DNA of 64,000 bases. It comes from Manihot esculenta. Lineage: Eukaryota; Streptophyta; Magnoliopsida; Malpighiales; Euphorbiaceae. How positions within the stretch are numbered: the stretch's first letter is position 1; each line of letters starts with the position of its first letter. The position numbers were made by a program, and so were the translations under genes. Below the pieces are notes generated by a model that did not search any database, was not told the origin of the DNA, and saw only the letters and a list, made by a program, of their open reading frames with translations. The stretch is from assembly GCF_001659605.2 (NCBI RefSeq), contig NC_035169.2, positions 12,001,842-12,065,841 of the forward strand, given 5' to 3'. This document shows, in pieces, positions 24,301 through 35,448 of this stretch.

Positions 24301-26020
24301 GGTCCCCATCTCCAAGTCCAATCCATCAGCCTCCCCATGTCTCCCTGCTTGTCCTTTGTTTGGATTTTTGGATTCAGTGAACCCCCAATCCCATCTGATT
24401 AATTCATTTTATTTTAAAATATGTGAAGTTTTCTGTTTGAATTTTTTTAATTATTTATTATAAAAAAAATTGATATATTTGCATAAAGTGTATTAAAAAA
24501 TGAAGAAGGTAATCTCTGATGGGGATAGAATAATAATAAGTGGTTTGATTAGGATTGAGAATTTAGCTGAAAAGTGCAAAGGTTAAGGAATAACCAAAAT
24601 TCCAAAAATAGTCTTTTATTTTGCTCCACAAAATTACCCATTAATTGACTCTAAAGAATCACACATTACCAATTTTCTACTTGTTTAGATTCCTCAGGAG
24701 GAGCATCCTTTATGTCAACTTGCTTTCTATTTTAAAGATTTTTTATTTATTTATTTTGTTGAACAATACTTTGCGATGCATTAAATAAGAACCCAATAAT
24801 TCTACAGGAAGCCCAACCCAGAGAAACCTTACTACCTCAATCCATCAGCCATTCCTACGACCCAGAAAGCCAAGCCCAATTAAATGTCCACAGGCAAGGG
24901 CAAGGCAGCACCCAATCTTACAAGTGGATCTAGACTTTCATTTTTTCCCTCTAACAAAACAAACTTCAATAAGATGAGAGCACTACAAGATCAAATTAAA
25001 TCAATACAACGCCATAATTAATTTTATAGAAAAAATACTATTATTTTAAACTTAAATGATATCTCTATTTTTAAAATTTAACTCTTAAAATTTAATTCCA
25101 CCCAAATAAAAAATACTTTCATCTATAAAATCTATTAATCAAGTATTTAAATACATTAAAAAGCCAGGAATTATTTTAGTATAAGTAATATCCCTCATTT
25201 TCTCCTTTTTCAAGTGATTCGATTTTTAACAGTGAAATCTTTCAATAACCACAAAATTATTCCACAACACAACCGGTTATAATAATTCTCTAACAATCAA
25301 CAAAATACCAAAGATTTCATTTCTTGAGATCTATAACTTTTAAAAAGTAACACTTCCATAATATCACTCTAAAATACTCTCTCCACGGCCACACCAAATA
25401 GAATGGTGAACTCAACCTTTGAAAATAAACCCATTAGTATTGTTACAATTGTTTCTTCGTTAACTACTTTTATCACACAACCTTGCAAGCATACAAAAGA
25501 ACATAAACTAATAATTTAGAAATTGAACTAAAAAATTGATTTGCATGCAATTGGAGACAAACCCGTTCTATCTGAGACTTTTATAAAAACTCATACCCCT
25601 ATCGGTATCAACAGATAAGATGATGCATATTTGTAATAGGTGAATAAGAATGATTAGGAGTAGATGAGAATTGTTAAGGGTGGAGAGGTTGCAATTGGGA
25701 TTGGGATTGGAGAAATGTGATCTAGAACAAGCACCCTGTCATTTCCAATCTCCATCTCACTTTCTCTTTATTAAGCCACAACAATTAGCCTTGAAAAGAT
25801 GAGGCTATGGAGATGATGCTGCATGGGTTTTCGAAGATGCTTCATTGTTAATTTATATTTGTAGGAATGAATTTTTCAAATAAAGATGTTAATCATTTGC
25901 TAATTGGAGATAAGAATTTATAATAATTGTGGGTTATTGTTACACAATGAAAAAGAAGAGAATGGAAATGAGTTTTTTTGTCGTTTTATATTAGATCGAT
26001 GGTAAATTGACAAAATTATA
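24301..26020. other. Intergenic spacer
   Basis: Moderately AT-rich sequence. I see no convincing coding exon, RNA gene or mobile-element end in it. Confidence 0.5.
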
Positions 26021-26024
26021 AATA

Positions 26025-26165
26025 GTATAGGTGAGTAGTTTGATTTAAAATTCAACTAAACTGGTCAAGTTTATTAGGTAAGTAGTTCGATTTAAAATTC
26101 AACTAAACTGGTCAAGTTTATTAGGTAAGTAGTTCGATTTAAAATTCAACTAAACTGGTCAAATT
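26025..26165 (+). repeat. Three tandem copies of a 47-bp unit
   Basis: The word GGTCAAG/GGTCAAA recurs at 26063, 26110 and 26157, exactly 47 bp apart. Each is preceded by AGTAGTT(C/T)GATTTAAAATT and followed in the first two copies by TTTATTAGG. Copies 2 and 3 are nearly identical. The following sequence to about 26260 carries AACCGA-type words and may be part of a decayed foldback element. Confidence 0.85.
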
Positions 26166-26542
26166 GAATAAACCGAAATTTTAAAAATATAAAACAATGC
26201 TGAAACTGATTTCATATCAATCGAATTGAACCAAAGCGAATTAATTTGATTTGATTTAATTATTTTCAAAATAATAATTTAATTTTCTCTCAATTCTCAA
26301 TCCTAAATCAAAATTTCAATCCAACTGAAAGTTTAACAATTAATATCAAGCAAATCTCATCAGAAATTGCATTGGTCTCCAAACTTTTTAATGAAAAAAC
26401 TCTAATAGAGATTCAACTTACAACCATTGCACAACTCAGAATAATAAAAACTAATATCAAGCAAATCTGTCGTAAAATTACATGTAAACTTCAATATTAA
26501 ATCTCATAAAAAAATATTTATAGTAAAATACTAATAATATAA

Positions 26543-27163
26543 TGATGACTGCTGGACTTCATCCACCCTGGGCAAGGTCAGACCCAAGTGAACTAGCTGG
26601 TCTAAAACCCACAAAACCCCTTAGGCTGACCAACTCAGCATCTCAAGTCTCGATCCAAACACACCGGGCCAGATGGGTTACCCGTGAGCCTAGATTCAGC
26701 AGGAAGAAGACCAGCCCGGTGATGTGACGTGAGGGAGAGGAGCTGGTCCAGTCACTTCGCAGCCCTGCCCACACGCGCACCGAAGGAATTAAATGTCCGC
26801 CTGGCATGGAGAGGAACTCTGACACATCCGTATGTATGGAGCTGAGTGACAGAGACAACTAGCATGTAAGTAGATATACATCACAAGCAGAGGAAAAGGG
26901 GGGATTATTCATTCTTCTTCATGCTTCTTCCTCGGCTCCATATTTTTACTTTTCTCTACACCACTTGCCTATTCATACTACACTAGTTTATGAACCTGAC
27001 TTGAACGTCGGAGGGTCTCCACCGGGGGCATCCCCGGTAGACCCTTGACTATCTTTCATTATTTTGCAAGTCCTTTCATCAAATCGAACATTGAGAGACC
27101 CATATGATGGACTAAGAAGAAAACCAGATCCATCATGGAGTAAGAAGAAAATCAGATTCATCA
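26543..27163 (+). repeat. 5' LTR of element A
   Basis: Starts TGATGACTGCTGG and ends ATTCATCA immediately before ATTGGCGCCG. It pairs with the 3' LTR at 33430-34026. Many differences between the two LTRs are C/T or G/A, and the 5' copy has about 25 extra bases near 26905. Confidence 0.85.
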
Positions 27164-27166
27164 ATT

Positions 27167-27184
27167 GGCGCCGTCTATGGGGAC
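27167..27184 (+). other. Primer-binding site of element A
   Basis: TGGCGCCGTCTATGGGGA lies 3 bases after the end of the 5' LTR. This is nearly the conserved tRNA-primer site seen in plant Tat and Athila elements (TGGCGCCGTCTGTGGGGA form), and it fixes the element as plus-strand. Confidence 0.85.
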
Positions 27185-28290
27185 GAAAGAGATTTTGCTA
27201 TTTCTAAAGTTTCTAAATACACTTATTGAGATCCACATAAAGGTATGAAAGTTTATACAAAAAGGAAGCTGGAAGTTTACAATAACCCAGTTGAAAAGAA
27301 AGATTCATTATGTTCAAGAATATTTTAATAGTCTTTCAGATAGTTTATTTTAATGTTTATTGAATTTAATTACTACTAATTTTTTCTGTGAAATTTGGTG
27401 AAGTGAAATTTTAGATCGAAATGTTTATCTATGAGTATAAAATCTTAATATTTTCTATAAGAAGAAAAAAAAAAGAGTGATATATATATTTATTGAAATT
27501 GTGAGGTCAGCTGTATATATATTATAAAGGTTAGATTGGCAGGTCGGCTATAGGGTCCTAAGTTAGTAAATTAGAGAGAAAATTAATAAATAAAAAAAAG
27601 AAAAAAAGAAGAAAAAAGAAAAGATCTACGAGAAAAAAAGGAGCAGGTTGGGTAGATTAGACAGCTCTCTGACTGGACAATAAATAGGCGAGGTCAGACT
27701 GCACAACAAATGATGAAAAATAGATCGGCGAAAGAGCTCAGGTGAAAAGTCTCCAACTGTTCAAAATTGCCTCTTGTTGTGTATACTTATTATTTTGTTT
27801 TAGAATTTCAAAATTGCCTTTAGTTGCTGGCAATTATTTTTGATTAATTATTATTGAATACAAAGGATTTCATAGATTATTAAAAAATATGCTTTGCATG
27901 TAAATAATAATGCTAAATTTAATTAAAGTATACTTCTCTGAGTTTAGATATCTTGATAATTGCTTACATAATATTAAAATTCAAGTATTGTCATGAAAAT
28001 TTTATTATTAATGTTAGCACAGACATTCCTGAGAAAAAGATCATATATTTGATAGATTGAAAAATCTTGGAGAAATTTACACATGCAAAATATTATTTAT
28101 TGAATCTCTAAATTGCATGAGTTAATATTGTTAGTTAGAGCTAATGTTTACATTCATCTTAAATATGAAGTTAAATGTCATGTGCGGCATATTATTTATT
28201 AATGAACTTTATTGAATTAACAATGAGCATTCTCGTTATATACACTCTGTGCAAACTCTTATTTTACAGAAAAAAATTCAGAAGAAAGAG

Positions 28291-29115
28291 TAAGGCCAAA
28301 GAGCCTGAATCTTGCACAAGACCTCAGTGAGGTAGATGACTGGTCTCGGAAAATGACCGCTGGCACCACAAAACCGGCTGAGAGGAAGAAGCCCTCAGTG
28401 AGGTAGGTGACCGGTCTCGAAAAATGACCGTCGGCACCACAAAACCAGCTGAGAGGAAGAAGCCCTCAGTGAGGTAGGTGATCGGTCTCAGAAAATGACC
28501 GCCGGCACCACAAAACTGGCTAAGAGGAAGAAGCCCTCAGTGAGGTAAGTGACTGGCCTCGGAAAATGACCTCCGACACCACAAAATCGGCTGAGATGAT
28601 GAAGCGACAGTAAGGCCAATGAGCCTGAATCTTGCGCAAGACCTCAGTGAGGTAGGTGACTGGGCTTGAAAAATAACCCCCGGCACCACAAAATCGGCTG
28701 AGATGATGAAGTGACAGTAAGGCCAAAGAGTCTGAATCTTGCGCAAGACCTTAGTGAGGTAGGTGATCGGCCTCGAAAAATGACCCCCGGCACCACAAAA
28801 CTGGCTGAGACGATGAAGCGACAGTAAGGCTAAAGAGCCTGAATCTTGCGCAAGACCTCAGTGAGGTAGGTGACCGGGCTCAGAAAATGACCCCGGCACC
28901 ATAAAATCGGCTGAGATGATGAAGCGACAGTAAGGCCAAAGAGCCTGAATCTTCCGTAAGACCTCAGTGAGGTAGGTGACCAGGCTCAGAAAATGACCCC
29001 GGCACCACAAAACTGGCTGAGATGATGAAGTGACAGTAAGGCCAAAGAGCCTGAATCTTGAGCAAGCTCTCAGTGAGGTAGGTGATTGGCCTCGGAAAAA
29101 GACCACCTGCACCAC
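28291..29115 (+). repeat. Composite 71/107-bp tandem array inside element A
   Basis: The anchor CTCAGTGAGGTA (one copy CTTAGTG) occurs at 28323, 28394, 28465, 28536, 28643, 28750, 28857, 28963 and 29069. The spacings are 71, 71, 71, 107, 107, 107, 106 and 106. The longer unit is the 71-bp unit plus a 36-bp block (GACAGTAAGGCCAAAGAGCC and the bases after it). Each unit contains GACCG/GACCCCC, GGCACCACAAAA and GGCTGAGA. Confidence 0.92.
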
Positions 29116-29712
29116 AAAACCGAGCTAAGAGGACGAAGGGAACTATTCTTTCACCTTTTATTTAAAAATACCGTATGCTCACAGCAAACAGTGGCATACG
29201 ATAACAACGCACAAAAACAACACATAAGAACACAGTTCCAACCTCACATAAAAGATTGGGGCACTGGACCACAAATGAAAAGTTAAAATCCGACCTCCCA
29301 AAGGAGCTTGGGTCATAAGGTAAAGAGACTTTGATATCACACAACAGCCAAAAGCACCAAAGTGCCATGCTGACCTCAAGAGGGTGCTGGAACAAAAAAA
29401 TCTGAATCCCACCTCTCAAAAGGGCTCGGATTACAGGCTAATAAGATCTCGATCTCGCAAAATAGCCAGCGTATAAAGAAATTAAACTAAGGCGCCCCAA
29501 CGCCCATATCATGTAGCAATGCGGCCTACTAAAGGCCAATGCAAAGCTCACGGAGCCAAAATGCCAAAGCGCCATACCGATCTCAAGAAAATGAGCTCGA
29601 TACTGGCAAAGCCAATAAGCAGACCAAATTAAGGTGAAGCGAATCTTAAGCAAAATGCATATCGAGATAGAGAACCAAACAAAGGACCAAGGGCAATCAT
29701 AATAGGCACCGA

Positions 29713-31961
29713 TGTAACGACCCGAAAATCGGACCGCTACCGGCGCTAGGATCCAGATCGACTTAAGGCCGCTGGGACCCATAGCAAGCCTGACATATAA
29801 CCTGTATAATCCCATACATGATCAACCACATGCATCAAAATTTAACACTTTTCCTTTAAACATCCAACTCAACCTGAACATACATGTACATAGTCATGAT
29901 CATAATCATGATCCCTCTGTGGGATCTCATCAATGCCCCAACGGGCGATACAACATGAGATGAGTTGGCTTTCATGAACATTATAAAACATTTCTATAGA
30001 TCATGTATCAAAAGGGATAAATACTCATAGGGTCAAGCACATCTATAACCTCAATATACCTCATTACATAACATACTGTAATCTCTTACATTACATCATA
30101 GTACAATTGTCATGTCCACAATCTAACTATTACATAACATACTTCAAAACTCTGGCTAACCTTCTGGTCTACCCTGTACCTGCACATCTGGGGTTAGGGG
30201 AGAGGGGTGAGCTACAAAGCCCAGTGAGCAGAATAGTAGAAAACAATATATTAAAATTTCATGCTTTCATGGAATGCAACACATCACAACAAATCACATC
30301 TCGGATGGTATTGTCACCAATAGTCCTCTACATAGTCCAACTGTGCCGGGACGTAGAATGGGTACAACCGGTCTTTCTCTTAACATAACATATCATACAG
30401 TCCAACTGTGCCAGGGACGTAGAATGGGTACAACCTGGACTTCCTCTTATATCGTGCCAGGGACGTAGAATGGGTACAACCTGGACTTCCATACCATATC
30501 ATGCCATAACATCATCATATCATATGAGGACTAAAGGATCATCCAATAACCAATCCACATCAACATCATAAGTGCAATGCAACATATTCGTGAATTCTAA
30601 TGCAAGCAACCTACTATATCTCATGGCATTCATGATGCATGGATCATGCTCCAAATTCATATTCATTTATTTTAAAACTTAAGGTTTATTCCACTCACCT
30701 CTGGCTAGCTCTGACAAACTCTGTAGCAGCTGGCTCACTGCTGGGGTCCTCGGTTCCTCGGGTCCGAACCTACACAGGTGGACTCCAATGAGGGACCAAA
30801 CGTACATATACATAACTCTAATATACTCCCCAAAAAACCCCCTAAAACATCATGAAACAATTACATAAAACATGCAAGAAATGGCTGGACAGGGCACTTT
30901 CGGCGGCAGGTTCGGCGGCCGAAAGTCCCTCCAGAGCCGAAAGTCAGGCAGGTTCGGCGGCACCTTCGGTGGCCGAAAGTGCCAGGACAGAGACGAAAGT
31001 CTCTTTTCGGAGGCAACTTCGGCAGCCGAAAGGCCTGCCTCCTCAGCCATGTTCGGCGGCCGAAAGTCCCTTCGGCTGCCGAACCTGGTTTCTGCCAAAG
31101 GGCAGAAACTTGGCTCCTTTATGCACATTTACCTCCTAACTCTTCCAACATGCCAATAACTCAACCAAAACATGCATACAAGTTTCCTAGGGGTCTCAAA
31201 ACTACCTTAAACCCCAACTACAACACACATACACAAGCATGCCACATTGTTCAAAAAATCACATAAAACCTAACATAGCTCAACTAACTTAAACATGCAT
31301 TTCTACCCCATAAAACTTCATAAAACTTATTTAAAACATATAAGGAGCTTAAGATCGGCCCTTACCTCTTGAAAATCGAGAGGAAGACGACCTAAACTTG
31401 GAGATCCACGAAAATGAGCTCCTGAGTTCCCAAAGCTCCAAAACTTGTTTCAAAGTTCAAAATCTTCAATGCAAGCTTAAAACTCAAGAAAAATGGTGGG
31501 GATTTGAAGAAAGAACACAAGATCTGGGGAGAGGGAGGTCGGAAGTTAGCTATGGCCGAAAATGGGAGAAAGCTCGCCCATTTCGGCTAAGTGACCCTTT
31601 TATAGTGGCTGGCCAGGCCACGTTCGGGGGCCGAAAGTGCTTCCGCATGCATGCCATGTTCAGCGGCCGAACTTGGGTTTCGGCGGCCGAACCTGAACTT
31701 CCCTCACTCATGCTTTCGGGGGCCTAACGTGCCTCCAAAACGCATGCATGTTCGGCGGCCGAACTTGACTTTCGGCGGCCGAACCTGGGTTTTCCTCCAA
31801 AGACTTTTCATGCAAAAACTCATTAAATTTTCACACTTAAAACCATGAAATACCTTAAAATATTTTATGAAAACATGTTTCTACCCTACTAGAGGCTTCC
31901 GACATCCGAGATTCCACCGGACGGTAGGAATTCCGATACCGGAGTCTAGCCGGGTATTACA
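29713..31961 (-). mobile_element. Solo LTR of a Tekay-type gypsy element, with perfect target duplication
   Basis: On the plus strand it begins TGTAACGACCC and ends CCGGGTATTACA. It is flanked by ACCGA at 29708-29712 and again at 31962-31966. It aligns along its length with the 3' LTR of element C (56847-59093), including the ends, the GGCCGAA palindrome clusters and a minisatellite at the same offset. By the polypurine tract of element C, the LTR reads from right (TGTAATACCCGG) to left. A TATA box (TATAAAAGGG) on the minus strand is at about 31592-31602. No internal sequence remains, so two LTRs recombined and removed the body. Confidence 0.92.
30341..30490 (+). repeat. Minisatellite in the Tekay solo LTR
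   Basis: Three copies of GTGCC(A)GGGACGTAGAATGG followed by GTACAACC start near 30343, 30408 and 30454, with uneven spacing. The array sits about 630 bp from the LTR's left end. In the LTR of element C the same offset holds a different array. Confidence 0.8.
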
Positions 31962-33414
31962 ACCGACCTCGAGAATTGACCGCTGACACTAAACCAGTTC
32001 GGCTAGTCTAGAGAAAGGTCTAAACAGCAAAGAGCCTGCAAAACGCTTGAGGGAAGACAGCCCGAAAATCACTCGGGGGCAAAAAACCCAAACAACCAAG
32101 ACATACTCAAGAACCAAATGCTCAGATAAAGAATCAAGGGGACAGGAGCGATGTAAAAGGCCGAGTGAATCATTCTGAATGATCGGACGGGGCAGTGGAA
32201 AGTCTTGACTCATTGGGTATAAAAGAATCGAACCCCAGTATGGTCAAACCCAAAACAGATAGTCCAACCTATTCTACCCAGGGTTGATCTCCCTAAAAGC
32301 CCAGAGGGGCCAGACATACCTCCCTGCTGAGCCTTATGTCTGTACTGGTAAGGCTATAAGCCTATAAAAGAAAAGTTAAAGCTGAACAAACAAGCAGTCA
32401 CGCTGAAACATAGTCTGTATAAGGCTAGACAAGAAAGTAAGAAATTAAGTTCGACTTCGCAAAAGAGCTCGGGGTACCAAAGCAAAGAATAGAAATCCGA
32501 GCTCCAGAACTCACAGTACGGACGGATTCACAACAATTAAATAACCAAGCTGAATAAAGCTAAGTGTAGAAGAAACAACAGAGAGCCGAGCTCTCTATAT
32601 GAAAAGGTCCGCAAATGCGAAACGCATAAAAGGATAAACGAAAGCGAAGGGTTGTGCTCACAGCTTGGATTAACTCACAGCAAACAAACGCTTAGCAAAG
32701 ATGACCCAAGAAGAGGAAAATGACAAAAGGCCGAGCTCCTTATCCCAGCGGAGCACACAGCTTAGACCACACTAACTGTCAGAAGGTTACATCAAGAAGG
32801 ACAAGATGTCCGAGCTCATAACAAGAACAAGATTTAAAATCGTCTAATGCAGAGCATTCATGCAAACAAGACATTTCTTTAAGTATTATATATCCGAGCT
32901 CGCAGGACTGACGAGGTCATGAGCCAAAGATAGAAATACCCTCATGAAAATAAGAAAAACTCGCATGTTAGAAGTTTAGCCAGATGCTGAGCTTTTAGCC
33001 CGGATCAGTTCGATTGACAAAGTCCCAATAAAGACAGCCTGGACCATCAATTAAGTAAAGCCAAGTAAGGTGAAATTTGCTAAGTGGGCATCTAACTTAA
33101 GGCTTTTATGATTAAGTCAAGTTAGAAGAAATTCACAAGTCAGATGGAGAAAATGAGTTAAGTCTTAAAAGGTTTGGGCAGATCGGCAAAGCCAGAAGAC
33201 AGTCTGAGTAAAAAATAATAATGAGGCACAGGCCGATGTGAAATATCATTCATCATCGAATACACATCTCCAGATCACCATACATTCAAACATCAAAGTA
33301 AAGAGACATAGAAATAAAAAGGCAAGGAAAGGACGTTTTGACAAGAGCCGTTCTAGGGCAGCGCGGTCATAATGGAGATTTACCCTCTCATCACTCATGA
33401 AATAACTGCTGAGG

Positions 33415-33429
33415 AGGTAAATGGGCAAT
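33415..33429 (+). other. Polypurine-like tract of element A
   Basis: GAGGTAAATGGGCAAT immediately precedes the TGATGAC start of the 3' LTR. The equivalent in element B is GGTAAAGGGGCAAT. Here it is slightly decayed. Confidence 0.7.
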
Positions 33430-34026
33430 TGATGACCGCTGGGTCTCATCCACCCTGGGCAAGGTCTGACTCAAGCGAACTAGCTGGCCCAAAACCTACA
33501 AAACCCCTTAAACTGACCAACTCAGCATCTCAGGCCTCAATCCAGACATGCCGGACCGGATGGGTTACCCGCGAGTCCAGATCCAGCAGGAAGAAGACCA
33601 GCCCGGTGATGTGACGTGAGGGAGAGGAGCTGGTCTAGTCACTTTGCAGCCCTGTCCACACGCACGCCGGAGGAATTAAATGGCCACCTGGCATGGAGAG
33701 GAACCCTGACACATCTGTATGTACGGAGCTGAGTGACAGAGACAGTTAGCACTATAAGTAGATATACAACACAAGAAGAGGAAAAGGGGAGATCTTGCTC
33801 CATATTTTTACTTTTCTCTGCAACTCTTGCCTATCCATACTACACTAGTTTATGAACCTGACTTCAATGTTGGAGAGTCTCCACCGGAGACATCCCCGGT
33901 AGACTCCTGACTATCTTTTCTTATTTTGCAGGTCCTTTCATCAAATCAAACATTGAGAGACCCATATGATGAATTAAGAAGAAAACCAGATCCATCATAG
34001 AGTAAAAAAGAAAATCAGATTCATCA
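33430..34026 (+). repeat. 3' LTR of element A
   Basis: Starts TGATGACCGCTGG and ends AGATTCATCA. It matches the 5' LTR through the CGGTGATGTGACGTGAGGGA block, GGAATTAAATG, GGCATGGAGAGGAA and the ACTACACTAGTTTATGAACC stretch near the end. Confidence 0.85.
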
Positions 34027-34397
34027 CATAAAAAGCTTAAGACACCTATAAAATTTTAATAGATTCATATTCTTCTCAATCAACCATCACCAACTTTCCA
34101 CATTGAGTGAGGAGGAAAGGAAAGCTGTAGCATATATGAAATAAAGCCATGGATTTAAGAGAATAGTGATGGAGAGGGAGTTTGAGTAGTAAGGGAGATG
34201 GAGTTAGGGAGAGAAGGAGATAGAGACGGACAGATGAACAATGATAAGTGATTAAGGAGGAGAGGAAAAGAATGCAGAGGCTAGGGGTTATTGAAATTAA
34301 GATTTTATATATGAGATGATTTTAACCGTTGAGATCAGATGATATTGAATTAATGGCTAGGATCAAAATAAATAAAAAAAGTTTAAAACTATTACAA

Positions 34398-34456
34398 AGT
34401 TGGGAGTCAAACCCAGATATTATAAAACAACTAAGCCCTATCCCTACGCCACTTGG
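34398..34456 (-). other. tRNA-like pol III promoter, possible SINE head
   Basis: On the minus strand TGGCGTAGGGATAGG (A-box-like) is followed about 25 bases later by GGTTTGACTCC (B-box-like, one change from the tRNA consensus). The spacing fits an internal pol III promoter. I cannot fold a full cloverleaf, and the downstream side is a short AT-rich tail, so a SINE fragment is more likely than a tRNA gene. Confidence 0.35.
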
Positions 34457-35448
34457 AAAATTAGTGTAAAATGGACATATGAACATAAATATCAGTTCAG
34501 TTTAATCCAAATTTTTCACTCAAAATCGAACTAAATTAAATTAAATTTTTAATAATTAAAATTAAATTAAATTATATAATAAATCAAATTAAAATTATTA
34601 TTTAATTCAATTAAATTCAGTTCAAATGAAAGACTTTAAATTAAATAAATTTAAATTTTTTTTAAAATTTAAATATTTAATTTTAAAAATAAAAAAAAAT
34701 CAATCCATTAATTAATTTACTCAAAGCATTTTAAAAGAATAAAACATTTAATAAAATTGATATCCCTATATATAAATTTATTAATATATTTTATTATTAA
34801 AATTTAAATTATAAAATAAAAATAATTTATTAAATAAAGTATTTTACATAAAAAATATTTTTCTAGGAAAACATTTTATATATAAAACATTTTTCCCATT
34901 TCAAAAAAAAAAAATTCAAATTCAAATACAAGTTTCCTTAACAATAGTCTAAAAACCCATGGCATTACCACCAACCGAAACTATGCAAGGAAAACTCGCA
35001 ACACGTTCAATTCCAAGTCTCATTGTAGACGGAATCATATATCTTTTAGAGGCCGTCCACTTCACCATCACCGGCTGTTACATTCACGAAGCCAATTTAT
35101 GGTAGTAAGAAAAACCAAGATGGACCTCACTGTTCTAACTAAACATTCCACATCCATTTGCAATTTAACATAATCACCCCTGAGAGTAACTAAAAAAACC
35201 TTGAACTGAAAAATCAATAGTGTAAAAATACTATATCGACGATAGAAAAATTATTTGAACCATAGAGAGGCGTATAAAATTTCTTTTGAACTAGCATACC
35301 AAGAAAAATGTCCAATTGCAAAACATTCTCATCCATGTCTAATCGCACAACAAAATTAACAAAACAAAACAGATGACAAAATCTAGTTAACAAAACGAAA
35401 CAAAGAACAAAATCTTGCCCAAGAAAATTTGAAATGCAGAATACAGGA
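34457..35448. other. AT-rich spacer and RPL4 3' flank
   Basis: 34480-34920 is strongly AT-rich. The 300 bp or so nearest 35449 is the presumed 3' UTR of RPL4. Nothing else is recognised. Confidence 0.45.

Larger units (their letters stand above)
26543..34026 (+). mobile_element. Tat-type Ty3/gypsy element A, non-autonomous deletion derivative
   Basis: Two direct LTRs (26543-27163 and 33430-34026) both start TGATGAC and end in TCA. A primer-binding motif follows the first and a polypurine-like tract precedes the second. The flanks are TATAA on the left and CATAA on the right, a candidate 5-bp target duplication with one mismatch. The interior has no gag, protease, RT, integrase or antisense gene. 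It holds a leader, a composite tandem array (28291-29115) and a region that matches the 3' part of element B on the other strand, for example the GTGCTCACAGCT(T/C)G stretch near 32653. A Tekay solo LTR is inserted at 29713-31961. The element must have been mobilised, if at all, by proteins of a related full-length element. Confidence 0.82.

Noticed and set aside
28291..29115. CRISPR-like regular repeats (also at 55095-55490 and 57483-57672)
   Set aside because: Units abut without unique spacers, the DNA is plant nuclear sequence, and all three arrays lie inside LTR retrotransposons. They are tandem repeats.
30850..31266. Four overlapping frames rich in AAES/RRPK words
   Set aside because: These come from the GGCCGAA palindromes of the LTR on both strands and in several frames, with no single conserved product.
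26538..34031. Perfect target-site duplication for element A
   Set aside because: The flanks are TATAA and CATAA, so only four of five bases agree. I report it as a candidate, not as proof.
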